A stretch of DNA of 40,185 nucleotides. It comes from Gemmatales bacterium. Lineage in GTDB: Bacteria > Planctomycetota > Planctomycetia > Gemmatales > HRBIN36. The stretch's first letter is position 1. Each line of letters begins with the position of its first letter. The notes under the pieces were generated by a model. That model saw only the letters and a program-made list of their open reading frames with translations. It was not told the DNA's origin and searched no databases. The DNA is taken from positions 1 to 40,185 of the forward strand of contig JANWWR010000085.1 in the NCBI GenBank assembly GCA_025055835.1, in the 5' to 3' direction. Below, one piece after another: positions 6,847 through 16,269 of this stretch. Both the position numbers and the translations under genes were made by a program.

Positions 6847-8307
6847 ATGCCTGCGAAAGCTGACAAGCTCGTGACCCTGATTCCCGGCGATGGCATCGGG
6901 CCGGAGTGCATCGAAAGTGCACGGCGAATCATCGACGCCACGGGGGTAGGCATCGTCTGGGAGGAACGCCCCGCCGGGGAAAGCGTCTTCAAACGCGGCA
7001 TTCCTTCAGGGGTCCCGCCGGAAACCATCGAGTCCATTCGCAAAACCCGCTGCGTCCTCAAGGGTCCCCTGGGCACGCCGGTCGGCTACGGGGAGAAATC
7101 CGCCAACGTCACCCTGCGCAAGCTGTTTGAAACCTTCGCCAACATTCGACCCGTCCGCGAACTTCCCGGGATCAAGACGCCCTACAGCGGTCGCAACATC
7201 GATCTGGTCGTCGTCCGCGAAAACGTGGAAGACCTCTACGCCGGCATCGAACACATGCAGACGCCCGGCGTGGCTCAATGTTTAAAGCTGATCAGCCGAA
7301 AAGGCTGCGAGAAGATTGTCCGACTCGCCTTCGAACTGGCCCGCAGCGAGGGCCGCAAGAGCGTCGCCTGTGCCACCAAGTCCAACATCATGAAGCTCAC
7401 CGAAGGCATGCTGAAGCGCACCTTCGAGGAGATCGCCAAGGAATACCCGGACATTCAATCCTGGCACATCATCGTTGATAATTGCGCCCATCAACTCGTT
7501 AAAAAGCCGGAGCAGTTCGACATTATCGTGACGACCAATATGAATGGCGACATCCTGTCCGACCTGACCAGCGCCCTGATCGGCGGATTGGGATTCGCTC
7601 CCAGCGCCAACCTCGGCAACGAGGTGGCGATCTTCGAGGCCGTGCACGGGACCGCTCCGAAGTACGCCGGGAAGAACGTGATTAACCCCACGGCGGTGAT
7701 CCTCAGCGGCGTCATGATGCTTCGTTATCTCGGCGAGTTCGAGGCAGCCTCCAAGATTGAAAATGCCATTCTGGTGACGCTCGAGGAAGGGAAACACAAA
7801 ACCGGCGACGTGGTCGGCTACGACAGCGGCCTGGCGACCTCAACGACTGCTTATACTGAGGCCATCATCAACAATCTTGGCCGGACACCCAAGACCATCA
7901 GCACCCGGGCCTATAAGGAACTGAAGATTCCGCGGCTGCCGTCCGACCCCGTTCTGGTGAGGCCTTCCAGCCGCCGTCTGGTCGGCGCGGACATCTTCCT
8001 GGAGAGCGGTTTAATGCCGGACAAGCTCGGCCCCGCCCTGGAAAAGCTGGCGGAGGGTACGGCCTTAAAACTGAAGATGATCTCCAACCGTGGCACGCAA
8101 GTCTATCCTGACAAGGGTACGATGATCGACTGCGTGGACCATTACCGCTGTCGCTTCATCGCCCGAAATGCCAGCGGGGACCTGACCGACGACGACATCT
8201 TCGCGCTGTTGCGCCGCATCGCTGCGGAACATCGCTGGGTGCATGTGGAGAAGCTGCCGGAGTTCAACGGCGAACCGGGCTTCACCAAAGCCCAAGGCGA
8301 GGATTGA
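6847..8307 (+). CDS. icd: Isocitrate dehydrogenase, long Thermus/Rickettsia type
   Basis: This 486-residue member of the isocitrate/isopropylmalate dehydrogenase family begins with the typical VTLIPGDGIGPECIESA. It continues through RENVEDLYAGIEH, the metal-binding DNCAHQLVKKPEQFDIIV and NMNGDILSDL segments, and the nucleotide-binding EAVHGTAPKYAGKNVINPTA. The extra C-terminal domain of about 140 residues (from about residue 345) is typical of the longer isocitrate dehydrogenases of Thermus and Rickettsia, which favours isocitrate over isopropylmalate as substrate. It makes 2-oxoglutarate in the TCA cycle; the cofactor cannot be fixed by eye. The ATG at 6847 is preceded by AAGGAA. Confidence 0.88.
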   Translation: MPAKADKLVTLIPGDGIGPECIESARRIIDATGVGIVWEERPAGESVFKRGIPSGVPPETIESIRKTRCVLKGPLGTPVGYGEKSANVTLRKLFETFANIRPVRELPGIKTPYSGRNIDLVVVRENVEDLYAGIEHMQTPGVAQCLKLISRKGCEKIVRLAFELARSEGRKSVACATKSNIMKLTEGMLKRTFEEIAKEYPDIQSWHIIVDNCAHQLVKKPEQFDIIVTTNMNGDILSDLTSALIGGLGFAPSANLGNEVAIFEAVHGTAPKYAGKNVINPTAVILSGVMMLRYLGEFEAASKIENAILVTLEEGKHKTGDVVGYDSGLATSTTAYTEAIINNLGRTPKTISTRAYKELKIPRLPSDPVLVRPSSRRLVGADIFLESGLMPDKLGPALEKLAEGTALKLKMISNRGTQVYPDKGTMIDCVDHYRCRFIARNASGDLTDDDIFALLRRIAAEHRWVHVEKLPEFNGEPGFTKAQGED

Positions 8308-8375
8308 GCCAGCTTTTGTGAGCTTGATGGCTGCCGGGGGCGCTGGTTTCCCTGTGCCATCGCGGCCGGCACCTT

Positions 8376-9245
8376 TCAACACCCGGATTGAGTTGCCGCC
8401 CAAAGTTCCTCCTGGACACCCCGTTGGAGGCGTTTCTCGGCCAGGCGGCCATAGGTTTCGTTAAGCTCGACGACGATGGCCTTGCGACCGAGTTCCGCAG
8501 CGGCCACCGCCGTCGTCCCGGACCCGGCGAACGGATCAAGTACTAGATCGCCGCGACGACTGCCCAAGAGAATGCAGCGGCGGGCCAGTTCCTTGGGGAA
8601 CGCCGCAGGGTGTCCGCTGTCATAGCCATCGGTCCCAAGGATCCAGTAGTTCTTGAGATTGGCCCCCGATGCTTCACGCACGGCCTGACTGTCATAGTAA
8701 TAATCCGGACTTTTTGCCAGCAGGAAAACCTCCTCGGTGGCGCGCGTGGGACGGTTCCGGACGCTCTCTGGCATCGGGGTTTTCTTGATCCAGACGATGT
8801 GGCTGCGGAGGAGCCACCCATCTTCCTGCAACGCAAAGGCCAGTCGCCACGGCAATCCGAGCAAGTCCCGGTCCTTGAGTCCCCAGCATTCAGGAACCCG
8901 GCAATTCCGTCGCTGAATCATCTTCCGGGTGTTTCCGACTTTAGCGTTCGGACCATGCCTGCCGTGGCCGCCGTTGCGGGCGTAGCCGTCGCCGATGTTC
9001 AGCCATAGGGTTCCGTCGGGACGCAGAATCCGCCACACCTCACGGAAAACGCGGACCAAGTCTTCCACGTATTCCTTGGGGGTTGCCTCGCATCCTAGTT
9101 GGTCTGGGTGGTCGTAGTCGCGCAGACCCCAGTAGGGCGGCGAGGTGACGCAGCACTGTACCGATCCGCTTTCGAGGACCGGTAGGACACGGCGGCAGTC
9201 GCCGATGAGAATGCGCGTGTTCCTTACCTGAATTTCTCGGCTCAT
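8376..9245 (-). CDS. Site-specific DNA methyltransferase (beta-class, N4-C or N6-A)
   Basis: This 289-residue enzyme transfers a methyl group from S-adenosylmethionine to an exocyclic amino group in DNA. Motif IV TSPPYWGLRDY (SPPY at residues 35-38) precedes motif I DPFAGSGTT (about 237-245), the order of beta-class enzymes. SPPY favours N4-cytosine but does not exclude N6-adenine. The region between holds the target-recognition part (about 90-200). No restriction endonuclease gene lies beside it, so it appears to be an orphan. The ATG at 9245 is preferred; a GTG at 9287 would add 14 non-conserved residues. It is convergent with icd. Confidence 0.85.
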   Translation of the reverse strand: MSREIQVRNTRILIGDCRRVLPVLESGSVQCCVTSPPYWGLRDYDHPDQLGCEATPKEYVEDLVRVFREVWRILRPDGTLWLNIGDGYARNGGHGRHGPNAKVGNTRKMIQRRNCRVPECWGLKDRDLLGLPWRLAFALQEDGWLLRSHIVWIKKTPMPESVRNRPTRATEEVFLLAKSPDYYYDSQAVREASGANLKNYWILGTDGYDSGHPAAFPKELARRCILLGSRRGDLVLDPFAGSGTTAVAAAELGRKAIVVELNETYGRLAEKRLQRGVQEELWAATQSGC

Positions 9246-9309
9246 GGACCGGTCGGCGAGGGCTGATTCCTTGCTACCGGGAGTCACGGGCTAATTGTAT
9301 CCATGCTGG

Positions 9310-9338
9310 TTGACACCGGCTTTGGCGTGGAATACCCT
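9310..9338 (+). promoter_or_regulatory. Candidate sigma-70 promoter for the sugar isomerase gene
   Basis: A perfect TTGACA (9310-9315) is followed after 17 bases by TACCCT (9333-9338), which keeps the TA...T of a -10 box. The predicted start would leave an untranslated leader of about 78 bases. Confidence 0.35.
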
Positions 9339-9422
9339 CGGCACCAGAATCGAGGGGAGAATCGCTGAGGGCTTGACGGAAAACACCTGGAAGTTGCAAC
9401 GACGGTTACGGGAGTCAGCGGC

Positions 9423-10244
9423 ATGAAACTGGGACTTATCAATTCGGCGTGGGCGCAGGCGGGGCGCGACACCGCCTTTGGCATCCGCATGACCCGGGAA
9501 ATCGGTTTCGACAGCATCGACATCTTCACCGATCCGCTCGACATCGACATCAAAGAACGTCGCCTCATCAAGCGCGAGTGCGACCGAGCTGGATTGCCGA
9601 TCATCAGCATCGCTTGCGTCGCCGTCGGACTGGTGGACTTCAATCCCAGCGTGCAACGCTTCTCCGTGCAGCGGGTCAAGGCCTATCTCGATCTCGCCTA
9701 CGAATACGAGGCCCGTAACGTACTCCTGGTCCTTGGCGAGTACATCTGGGAACAGCAGGTCATTCCGCCCCAGGAGCAATGGCAAACCGCCGTCAAGAAC
9801 CTGAAGGTTCTCGGCGACTACGCGGCCGATCTGGGCGTGCAGATCGCCCTGGAACTGGAACCCTTCAAGCTCTCGTTGCTTAACAGCGTCGACAGCATGG
9901 TGCGGTTCCTCGACGAGGTCAACCATCCGGCCGTCCAGGCGAACATCGACATTTCGCACCTGACCCTGGCCCGCATCAAACCGGAAGAACTGCGGCGACT
10001 GAAAGGCAAGGCGATCCACGTCCACATCAGCGACTGCGACGGCAAAGTGCATGGCGACCTGCCGCCGGGTCGCGGCGTCGTGGATTTCCCGCCGTACTTG
10101 CGGGAGATCAAGGCCCTGGGCATCGATGGAGCGATCAGCCTGGAACTCGAATACTCTCCCGAACCCGACAAGATCGTGGAATGGGTCAAGGAAGCCTACG
10201 CGGCCACGGATCGGCTCATGCGGGCCGAGGGACTGCGCGGCTAA
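9423..10244 (+). CDS. Sugar phosphate isomerase/epimerase (xylose isomerase-like TIM barrel)
   Basis: This 273-residue AP-endonuclease-2/xylose-isomerase-like TIM barrel has the four expected metal ligands: Glu in ALELEPF, Asp in NIDISHL, His in HVHISDCDG and Glu in SLELEY. The start MKLGLINSAWAQ is a typical first strand of the family. Such proteins isomerise or epimerise sugars, inositols or hydroxypyruvate; the substrate cannot be read from sequence. It is probably cytosolic because no signal peptide is seen. The neighbouring convergent gene encodes an exported aldose 1-epimerase, so both may belong to sugar use, but they are not in one operon. Confidence 0.85.
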   Translation: MKLGLINSAWAQAGRDTAFGIRMTREIGFDSIDIFTDPLDIDIKERRLIKRECDRAGLPIISIACVAVGLVDFNPSVQRFSVQRVKAYLDLAYEYEARNVLLVLGEYIWEQQVIPPQEQWQTAVKNLKVLGDYAADLGVQIALELEPFKLSLLNSVDSMVRFLDEVNHPAVQANIDISHLTLARIKPEELRRLKGKAIHVHISDCDGKVHGDLPPGRGVVDFPPYLREIKALGIDGAISLELEYSPEPDKIVEWVKEAYAATDRLMRAEGLRG

Positions 10245-10277
10245 GGTGGCAAGCGGTTTTCGATCCTTTCTTGGACC

Positions 10278-11429
10278 TCAGCGGACGCCGAACCTGTAGA
10301 TCGTCGTCTGCCGGTAGGTCTGTCCTGGCCGCAGGATCACGCTCGGGAAATTGGGTTTGTTGACGGCATCAGGGAAGTGCTGAGCTTCGAGGCAGAAGCC
10401 GTGATGCTTGCCGTAGGCGACGCCGTCCTTGCCCTTGATCGAGCCGTCCAGGAAGTTGCCGGTGTAGAACTGCACGCCGGGTTCGGTGGTGTACATTTCC
10501 AGGGTTCGGCCTGACTTCGGCTCATACACCTTGACGGCCAGGGCCAGCTGCTTGCCGCCACTGTTGAGCACGAAGTTGTGATCGTAGCCGGCGGGGTCGG
10601 CTTTGATCTCGGTGATGCGTTCGCCGATCTTGCGGGGTTGGCGGAAGTCCAGGGGCGTGCCTTCGACGGACTTGATCTCGCCGGTCGGGATGAGCGTGGC
10701 GTCGGTGGGTGTGTAGCGGTCGGCGAAGATCTGGATTTCGTGGTCGAGCACATTGCCCGCCTTCTTGCCGCCGAGATTGAAATAGGCGTGGTTGGTCAGG
10801 TTCACCGGCGTGGGCTTGTCGGTGGTCGCCTCGTATTCGATCTTCAACTCGTTCTTGTTGGTCAGCGTGTAAGTCACCTTGCATTGGAGATTGCCGGGAT
10901 AGCCTTCCTCGCCGTCCTTGCTCGTGTAGCGGAGGATGAGTTGGGGGCCTTCCTCGGTCTGTCGGGCCTCGGCCTTCCAGACCACTTTGTCGAAGCCTTT
11001 CAGGCCGCCGTGGATGTGGTTGGGTCCGTTGTTGGTGGCCAGCTTGTATTCCTTCCCGTCGAGGACAAACTTTCCGCCGGCGATGCGGTTGGCGACGCGG
11101 CCGGTGATGCAGCCGAAATAGGGATGACCGGCCAGATAGCCTTCCAGGTTGTCGAAGCCGAGCGTCACGTCGTCGAGTTTGCCGTCGCGGTCCGGTGTGA
11201 GGATCGAGGTCACGATGCCGCCCAGGGTCATGATCTGAACGGTCATGCCGGAGTCGTTGCGAAGCGTGTACAGTTCCACGGATTCGCCGTCCTTGGTTTT
11301 GCCGAACGGTTTCATCTCGATGCTGCCTTTTCCGGCCTGCGTGGCGGCGTCAGTGTGCATGAAGGCTCCCGAAACAAGAAAGGCCCACGAGGTCAGGGCA
11401 ACCAGAGCCAAGAGAACGGATCGCGTCAT
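10278..11429 (-). CDS. galM: Exported aldose 1-epimerase (mutarotase)
   Basis: This 383-residue enzyme interconverts alpha and beta anomers of glucose or galactose. Residues 1-29 form a signal peptide (MTRSVLLALVALTSWAFLVSG...), so it acts outside the cytoplasm. The galactose mutarotase domain shows GRVANRIAGGKF, the His motif NGPNHIHGG, the catalytic His in LTNHAYFNLGG, and the catalytic Glu in TTEPGVQFYTGNF. The C-terminal GFCLEAQHFPDAVNKPNFPS is also typical. The ATG at 11429 has a strong AAGGAG ribosome site; the open frame upstream to 11540 is not part of the gene. Periplasmic epimerases of this kind often go with polysaccharide degradation. Confidence 0.92.
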   Translation of the reverse strand: MTRSVLLALVALTSWAFLVSGAFMHTDAATQAGKGSIEMKPFGKTKDGESVELYTLRNDSGMTVQIMTLGGIVTSILTPDRDGKLDDVTLGFDNLEGYLAGHPYFGCITGRVANRIAGGKFVLDGKEYKLATNNGPNHIHGGLKGFDKVVWKAEARQTEEGPQLILRYTSKDGEEGYPGNLQCKVTYTLTNKNELKIEYEATTDKPTPVNLTNHAYFNLGGKKAGNVLDHEIQIFADRYTPTDATLIPTGEIKSVEGTPLDFRQPRKIGERITEIKADPAGYDHNFVLNSGGKQLALAVKVYEPKSGRTLEMYTTEPGVQFYTGNFLDGSIKGKDGVAYGKHHGFCLEAQHFPDAVNKPNFPSVILRPGQTYRQTTIYRFGVR

Positions 11430-11600
11430 GGCAACTCCTTGATGGCAACCCCCTGCCAGCAGTTCCGTGTTGCTGCTTTGCCGTTTGCGCGTCGATTTGC
11501 CTGCAAGACCCGGACATAGCTCACTTGCCGGGTCCGGCATTATTGTGCCGATCCGTTCGCAAAGTGCCAGTGTTTTGTTTGGCTCGTGGCTCGGCTGATG

Positions 11601-12506
11601 CTACGGCGACTGGCCGCGGACGGCATCCGGAGAGCGGGCAGCGGCATCGGCCAAGCGCCTCTGCACGCGAAGCAATTCCAGCCGGGCGGCCTGTGCCCGA
11701 GTTGATTCGGGGTTGAGCCGGATGACCAGATCGAGCAGTTCCACGGCCTCCTCAGTCCGCTCCGTCCTTAGCAATTCCGCAGCCCGTTCCCAGTAAAGGT
11801 CGCACAGATGGGCGGTCAGTTCGCCTTGGGCTTTGCGGGCCAGCTCGTTCTGAGCGGCAATGTGGCGTTGCAGGGCACGAGCGGCGTCGGCCTCGGGCAG
11901 GTCGCCGAAATCCGTGGCCAGGCGTCGGCAGCGCTCCAGACAACTCAGGACGCAGCCGGAACCCAGTTCCGCCCGCGCCGTCGCCAGCAGACGGCGGGCT
12001 TCCTCGGCACGCAGCGAGAGCGGATTGGTTCGGGAAGCTTCCGGCGACATGGGAGCAGGGGCGGGCGTCGTTTCTGAAGCGGAAGCGACTGATTGCGATG
12101 TCTTGGCGAGAGCGTTTTCGAGCAGCCGCTTCATCTCGGTCGGGCCGACGAAGCCTTCGTGCCGTTCGAGAATGTGTCCGTCCGGGGCGGCAACGAGCAA
12201 GGTCGGATACGACTGCACCTGTAATGCGGAAACCAGACGGGGTTCGCGATTCGCATCCACCTTGATCGGAATGAACCGGCTTTCGATCAGGCGGATGACG
12301 GTGGGATCACGGAAAGTGATGGCGTCCAGTTTCTTGCACCAGAAGCATTGTTCGGTGCCGATGTCCAGCAGAATCAGCTTTTGCTGCTGGGCGGCGTCGC
12401 GCCGCGCGGGTGTGTAGTCGTACCGCCAGCGGATGTCCTGAGCGAAGGAGGAATGCGGAACGACTGCAGACAACAGAACGGTGAAGACAAAGAGCCGCTG
12501 GGTCAT
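11601..12506 (-). CDS. Exported thioredoxin-like protein with helical C-terminal region
   Basis: This 301-residue protein has a signal peptide (about 1-22, ending near SFAQ) followed by a thioredoxin-fold domain (about 25-135). That domain carries the redox motif CFWC at residues 54-57 within GTEQCFWCKKLDAITF, and the cis-Pro region QSYPTLLVAAPDG. This arrangement resembles the thioredoxin_7/DUF255-like group. The C-terminal half is Ala/Glu/Arg-rich and helical, possibly TPR-like (ELGSGCVLSCLERCRRLATDFG, ELLDLVIRLNPESTRAQ). It probably acts as a periplasmic disulfide reductase or isomerase. The ATG at 12506 follows GGAGG. No redox partner such as DsbD is adjacent. Confidence 0.82.
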   Translation of the reverse strand: MTQRLFVFTVLLSAVVPHSSFAQDIRWRYDYTPARRDAAQQQKLILLDIGTEQCFWCKKLDAITFRDPTVIRLIESRFIPIKVDANREPRLVSALQVQSYPTLLVAAPDGHILERHEGFVGPTEMKRLLENALAKTSQSVASASETTPAPAPMSPEASRTNPLSLRAEEARRLLATARAELGSGCVLSCLERCRRLATDFGDLPEADAARALQRHIAAQNELARKAQGELTAHLCDLYWERAAELLRTERTEEAVELLDLVIRLNPESTRAQAARLELLRVQRRLADAAARSPDAVRGQSP

Positions 12507-12763
12507 GAGATCCTCCGTGATCTCGACGGGTTTTGCGGGATCGCGTCCGATCGTGAAGCAAACTCAGCCCTAGGCCTGGCCCCTTCGGCGGGTGAGAGAG
12601 CCAGGCAGGGCATGATGTGCGGGCCATTTTCTAGAGTGGAGGCGGAAGGATGTCAACCGACGAAAGCCGGCTCCCACTCGGGGCGGTAAATCGGGCAAGG
12701 AGCAGGGGCGGCGCGAGGCGGTCAAAGAACCCCGCGCCGCTGACTTGGGGAAGGTGAGTGACT

Positions 12764-15700
12764 TCAGTGATTGAACAGGAAAGCCGGGCTGTTCAGCAAA
12801 GCCCAGGCCACGTCCTGCGCTCCGACCAACCGGGCGCTGCCCGGATGGCCGAAGTCGGTCACTTCCTTCTGAAGCCGAGCCAGTTCCTTGTCCTGACTGC
12901 GGAAGTACCGGGTGAGGGCTTCTTTCTGCTCCGGCGTCCGTTGCTCCTCGGGGACGGCGAAGATGGCTGCCACGGCGTCCGGCGGTCCCTGGAGCTTGAA
13001 CGGGCCGGGTGAGGTCGTGAAGCTGATCCGGAACCGGCCGATGTTGTGGTCCTTGCCCGGATAGTGCTGCTCCATCACCACGGTGATGATGACCTCGCCC
13101 TCGGACGTGATCGGCTCCTTGAACTCGACAGCGGCGACGTGGGTCTTGCCGAACTGCGGAGCGACCGCCCAGCCGGTGTTGGTGTTGCCGTCAATGGCGT
13201 GAGCGATCGGGAAGCCATCCTGAGCGAAGTCGGCCTGGGGATTGTGCAGAGCGACCGGCTTGGCTTCCTCCGGTTTGTCTGCCGGGGCGACGAGAACTTT
13301 GAGCTCGTTGAGCACGAAATTGCCGTTGCCAGCACGGCCCGGCCCGCCAGCGGGGAGTCGGCCGTCGGCCATGGCTTCCAAACGCAGACCGCGGAGATTG
13401 GCTGCCTTGGTCTTGAACTTCACCGTGTAGATCTCCGGTCCCTTGTTCGGACCGGTGACGAAGTAGGAGCCGTCTCCCTGCTTCTCAAACTTGACGCCTT
13501 CGATGGCGGCGGTCAGTTCATGGGCGGGCAGCACTTCCCAAGCGGTCAGCTTCTTCAGTTCCGCCTCCCAGGCCGCCTGTTTGGCCGGGAGCGTCTGCTC
13601 GTATTCCTGAAGCTGCTGCAAGCGGCGGTTGTACTCCGCCAGCAGCCGATTGAATTCCGGTTCGGCGGAACGCAGCGTCTGGAGCGCGGCTTCAAGTTCC
13701 GGAGGCGTCGGCGGTCGGCACAGGATCGCCATGAAGATTTCCTGGACGACCTTGGCATCGTCCGGTTCCGAGGCGACCAGTTTGGCCAGACGGTTGTTCG
13801 GATCGCGGAGGGCGTCTGAGATCACAGGTCCGTTGACCAAGGCGAGAACCGGTCCGAGCATCACACCGCTGGAGCGCTCACATTCGCAGGCGCTTTCCCG
13901 TGGCGGCTTGCCGAAAAGCTCCAGAAAACCGCCCGGCACTTCGACGTTGGAATCCACGAGCTGGGCCGCTCGGGAACCCGGCGGCAGACCCGGCAAACGA
14001 CTCGTGGCACCGAGGACCTTGTGGATGGCATCGTAGAGGACTTCGGCGGGAAGTCGTCGCGGCAAGGCGCGGGAGTAGTTGATTTCGTCGTCGGCGTTCC
14101 AGTCATTGACCCGAATCGAATGCTGATAGGTCCGCGACTTGCAGATCGTGCGCATCAGTTCACGCGTGTCAAAGCCGCTTTTGATGAACTCCTCGGTGAG
14201 CCGATCCAGCAGCTTCGGATTGGTCGGCGGATTGCCGGCGCGGATGTCGTCCACCGGCTCGATCAGCCCGACGCCGAGCAGGTAGCTCCAGATGCGGTTG
14301 ACGTAACTGCGAGCAAAGTAAGGGTTGTCTTTGGACGTGAGCCAACGGGCCAACTGTTCGCGGCGGCTTCCGGTGGTCGGCGGCATGTCGCTGTGTTCGT
14401 AGGGGAACTTCGGCGGCGTCACCTTGCCGGTGCGTTCGTGCTTGACTTCGCCGCTGCTGGTGTCCTCAATGATCTCCACTAGCGGCACGGCCCCTTCGAC
14501 GGCCGTTCCGCCGATCTTTTGCCCCTTGTACTTCGGGTCCTCCTTGCGAGCGATCTGAGCGAAGTACGCGGCCAGATGGTAGTACTGGTCCTGGGTCCAC
14601 TTCTCGAACGGGTGATCGTGGCACTTGTTGCAATTGAAGCGGATGGCCAGGAACAAGTGCGTCGTGTTCTCCATCGCCGCGTCCGCATCCCGAAGAATCT
14701 TGTAGTACGCGGCAGGCGGGTTCTCGACGTTGGAACCTGAAGCGGTCAGGATGGCGTAGGCGAATTTGTCGTAGGGCATGTTCTCCGCAATGGCTTTGCG
14801 GATCCAGTTTCGCAGGGCCATCGCCCCCTGATCGCCCAGGAACTTGCGATTGACCTGAAGCAGGTCGGCCCATTTGTTGGTCCAGTGCTCGACGTAATCC
14901 GGGCTGCCGATCAGCCTGTCCACCAGCTCATCCCGCTTCTCCCGGCTCGGGCGGGGATCGGCGAGGAAGGCCTTGACGGCATCCGGTTCGGGAGGCAGGC
15001 CGGTGAGGTCGAGATAGACGCGGCGAATAAACTCGTTGTCCGTGCAGACCTCGCTGGGCTGGACCTTGACCTGACGCAGCTTCTCGTACACCAGGGTGTC
15101 GATCCAGTTGTACTCCGGCACGTCTTTCCAGACGAAGCCACTGCGGTCGCCCATGACCAGGAGCGTGCTGGCGGCGTAGGCCCCTTCGTAGCGGGCCAGC
15201 ATGGTCGCTTCGCCGCGACGGATCGACGTGGCCAGACCGTGCTTGTCCACCGTGGCGATTTCCGTGTTGCTGCTTTCCAGGAACGCTTCCAAGGTCACGT
15301 CCCGGGACGAGCCGTCCGTATAGGTGGCGATGACGGCGAATTGCTGCTTCATGCCGGGTAGCGGAGCCACCGGATTTTTCGGGTACACGTCAATGGCCGC
15401 CACCCGCGGACTGGCCGGATCGTACTTGACGCCCTCGGCGATCCAGAGGCGGATGAGGTCGTAGTACGGTTCGCCGGGTTGCATCAGGACGCCGCCGACG
15501 TGAGGCACGCCGCCGGAGGGTTTCAGCAGCATGAGGCTCTGGTCAGGAGCGGCCCGGTTGATGCGACGAGCTTCGATTTCATCCGTCAGGGCCTGATGGT
15601 CGAAGAGTGGATCGTAGCCGCGAAGCGAGAGTTTGAAGCCGTTTTTGCCCTGTTGTGCTCCGTGGCAAGTGCCAGCGTTGCAACCGAGCTTGCCCAGCAC

Positions 15701-16090
15701 CGGCATGACATCGCGGAAGAAGCTCACCTGGTAGCGTTCGCCCTGTCCGGCAACCTTAACCGGCACCTCAGCGGACAGACCGTTCAATGCGATACGAATG
15801 GCTCCGGCTCCGTCCTTGGTCGGCCGAACGATGCCGGTCGGCGTGATGCGGACGACATCGCCGACGGCTTCGAAGGAAACCATCCGCGTCACGTCCAGCC
15901 GTTCGCCGTGCTCCGTAACGCCTGTGACGAGTACCTGGCGGTAGGCAAAGGGATGGGACAATTCCACCGTTTGCGGGAAGACTTCCAGAGCGGTCAACCG
16001 CCAACCCTCGGGAAGCTTCTCACCGGCCCTGCTTGCGACCGGCAGCAGGAAGGCCGCGGTTAGAGCAATGAAGGACAAACGCAGTTTCAT
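12764..16090 (-). CDS. Planctomycete DUF1549/DUF1553 exported protein with haem-like motifs
   Basis: This is a 1108-residue exported protein (signal peptide about 1-22). In order: an Ig-like segment (about 35-115); a CX4CH motif (Cys137, Cys142, His143) in the typical block GCNAGTCHGAQQGKNGFKL; a second bacterial Ig-like segment (about 255-320); DUF1549 (about 330-540) with a CNKCH motif (Cys487-Cys490-His491); then DUF1553 (about 580-840). A C-terminal part with a Gln/Glu-rich coiled coil (near 850) leads into a domain that may bind carbohydrate. The family is massively expanded in Planctomycetes and of unsettled function; one idea is redox-linked degradation of complex glycans. The ATG at 16090 follows GAGGCG. 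A WD40/cytochrome protein is encoded upstream on the same strand. Confidence 0.9.
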   Translation of the reverse strand: MKLRLSFIALTAAFLLPVASRAGEKLPEGWRLTALEVFPQTVELSHPFAYRQVLVTGVTEHGERLDVTRMVSFEAVGDVVRITPTGIVRPTKDGAGAIRIALNGLSAEVPVKVAGQGERYQVSFFRDVMPVLGKLGCNAGTCHGAQQGKNGFKLSLRGYDPLFDHQALTDEIEARRINRAAPDQSLMLLKPSGGVPHVGGVLMQPGEPYYDLIRLWIAEGVKYDPASPRVAAIDVYPKNPVAPLPGMKQQFAVIATYTDGSSRDVTLEAFLESSNTEIATVDKHGLATSIRRGEATMLARYEGAYAASTLLVMGDRSGFVWKDVPEYNWIDTLVYEKLRQVKVQPSEVCTDNEFIRRVYLDLTGLPPEPDAVKAFLADPRPSREKRDELVDRLIGSPDYVEHWTNKWADLLQVNRKFLGDQGAMALRNWIRKAIAENMPYDKFAYAILTASGSNVENPPAAYYKILRDADAAMENTTHLFLAIRFNCNKCHDHPFEKWTQDQYYHLAAYFAQIARKEDPKYKGQKIGGTAVEGAVPLVEIIEDTSSGEVKHERTGKVTPPKFPYEHSDMPPTTGSRREQLARWLTSKDNPYFARSYVNRIWSYLLGVGLIEPVDDIRAGNPPTNPKLLDRLTEEFIKSGFDTRELMRTICKSRTYQHSIRVNDWNADDEINYSRALPRRLPAEVLYDAIHKVLGATSRLPGLPPGSRAAQLVDSNVEVPGGFLELFGKPPRESACECERSSGVMLGPVLALVNGPVISDALRDPNNRLAKLVASEPDDAKVVQEIFMAILCRPPTPPELEAALQTLRSAEPEFNRLLAEYNRRLQQLQEYEQTLPAKQAAWEAELKKLTAWEVLPAHELTAAIEGVKFEKQGDGSYFVTGPNKGPEIYTVKFKTKAANLRGLRLEAMADGRLPAGGPGRAGNGNFVLNELKVLVAPADKPEEAKPVALHNPQADFAQDGFPIAHAIDGNTNTGWAVAPQFGKTHVAAVEFKEPITSEGEVIITVVMEQHYPGKDHNIGRFRISFTTSPGPFKLQGPPDAVAAIFAVPEEQRTPEQKEALTRYFRSQDKELARLQKEVTDFGHPGSARLVGAQDVAWALLNSPAFLFNH

Positions 16091-16142
16091 GGTCGCCTCG
16101 CGTCGGATCATGACTCGTAACGCTATCAGTTTCTCGCGGAGC

Positions 16143-16262
16143 GGAGGGGGTTAGCCCTCCGGTGCCTCGTCGTTGATCGCTCGAATTACCGGGCACCTCA
16201 CGGTGCCCGCTCGCCTGGTTGATCGCTTGCTCACACGGGCACCTCACGGTGCCCGCTCGCCT
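16143..16262 (-). repeat. 46-bp-period hairpin repeat, about 2.6 copies
   Basis: Two identical 26-bp copies begin GGGCACCTCACGGTGCCC (16191-16216 and 16237-16262), 46 bp apart. Each contains the perfect hairpin GGGCACC-TCA-CGGTGCCC. GTTGATCGCT recurs at the same 46-bp offset (16172 and 16218). A diverged first unit begins with its own hairpin, GGAGGG/CCCTCC (16143-16160). The array sits between two co-directional genes and ends just past the stop codon of the upstream one (16270). It could insulate transcription, stabilise mRNA ends or be a REP-like element. No clear T-tract follows on the minus strand. Confidence 0.75.
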
Positions 16263-16269
16263 CAAGGGT

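Noticed and set aside
13985..14001. TGGCACCGAGGACCTTG, another TGGCAC-containing string.
   Set aside because: The GC at the -12 position is absent and it is inside the DUF1549/DUF1553 gene.
14620..14636. TGGCAC followed by TTGCA on the plus strand, resembling a sigma-54 promoter.
   Set aside because: The GG to GC spacing is too short and the site lies inside a coding region.
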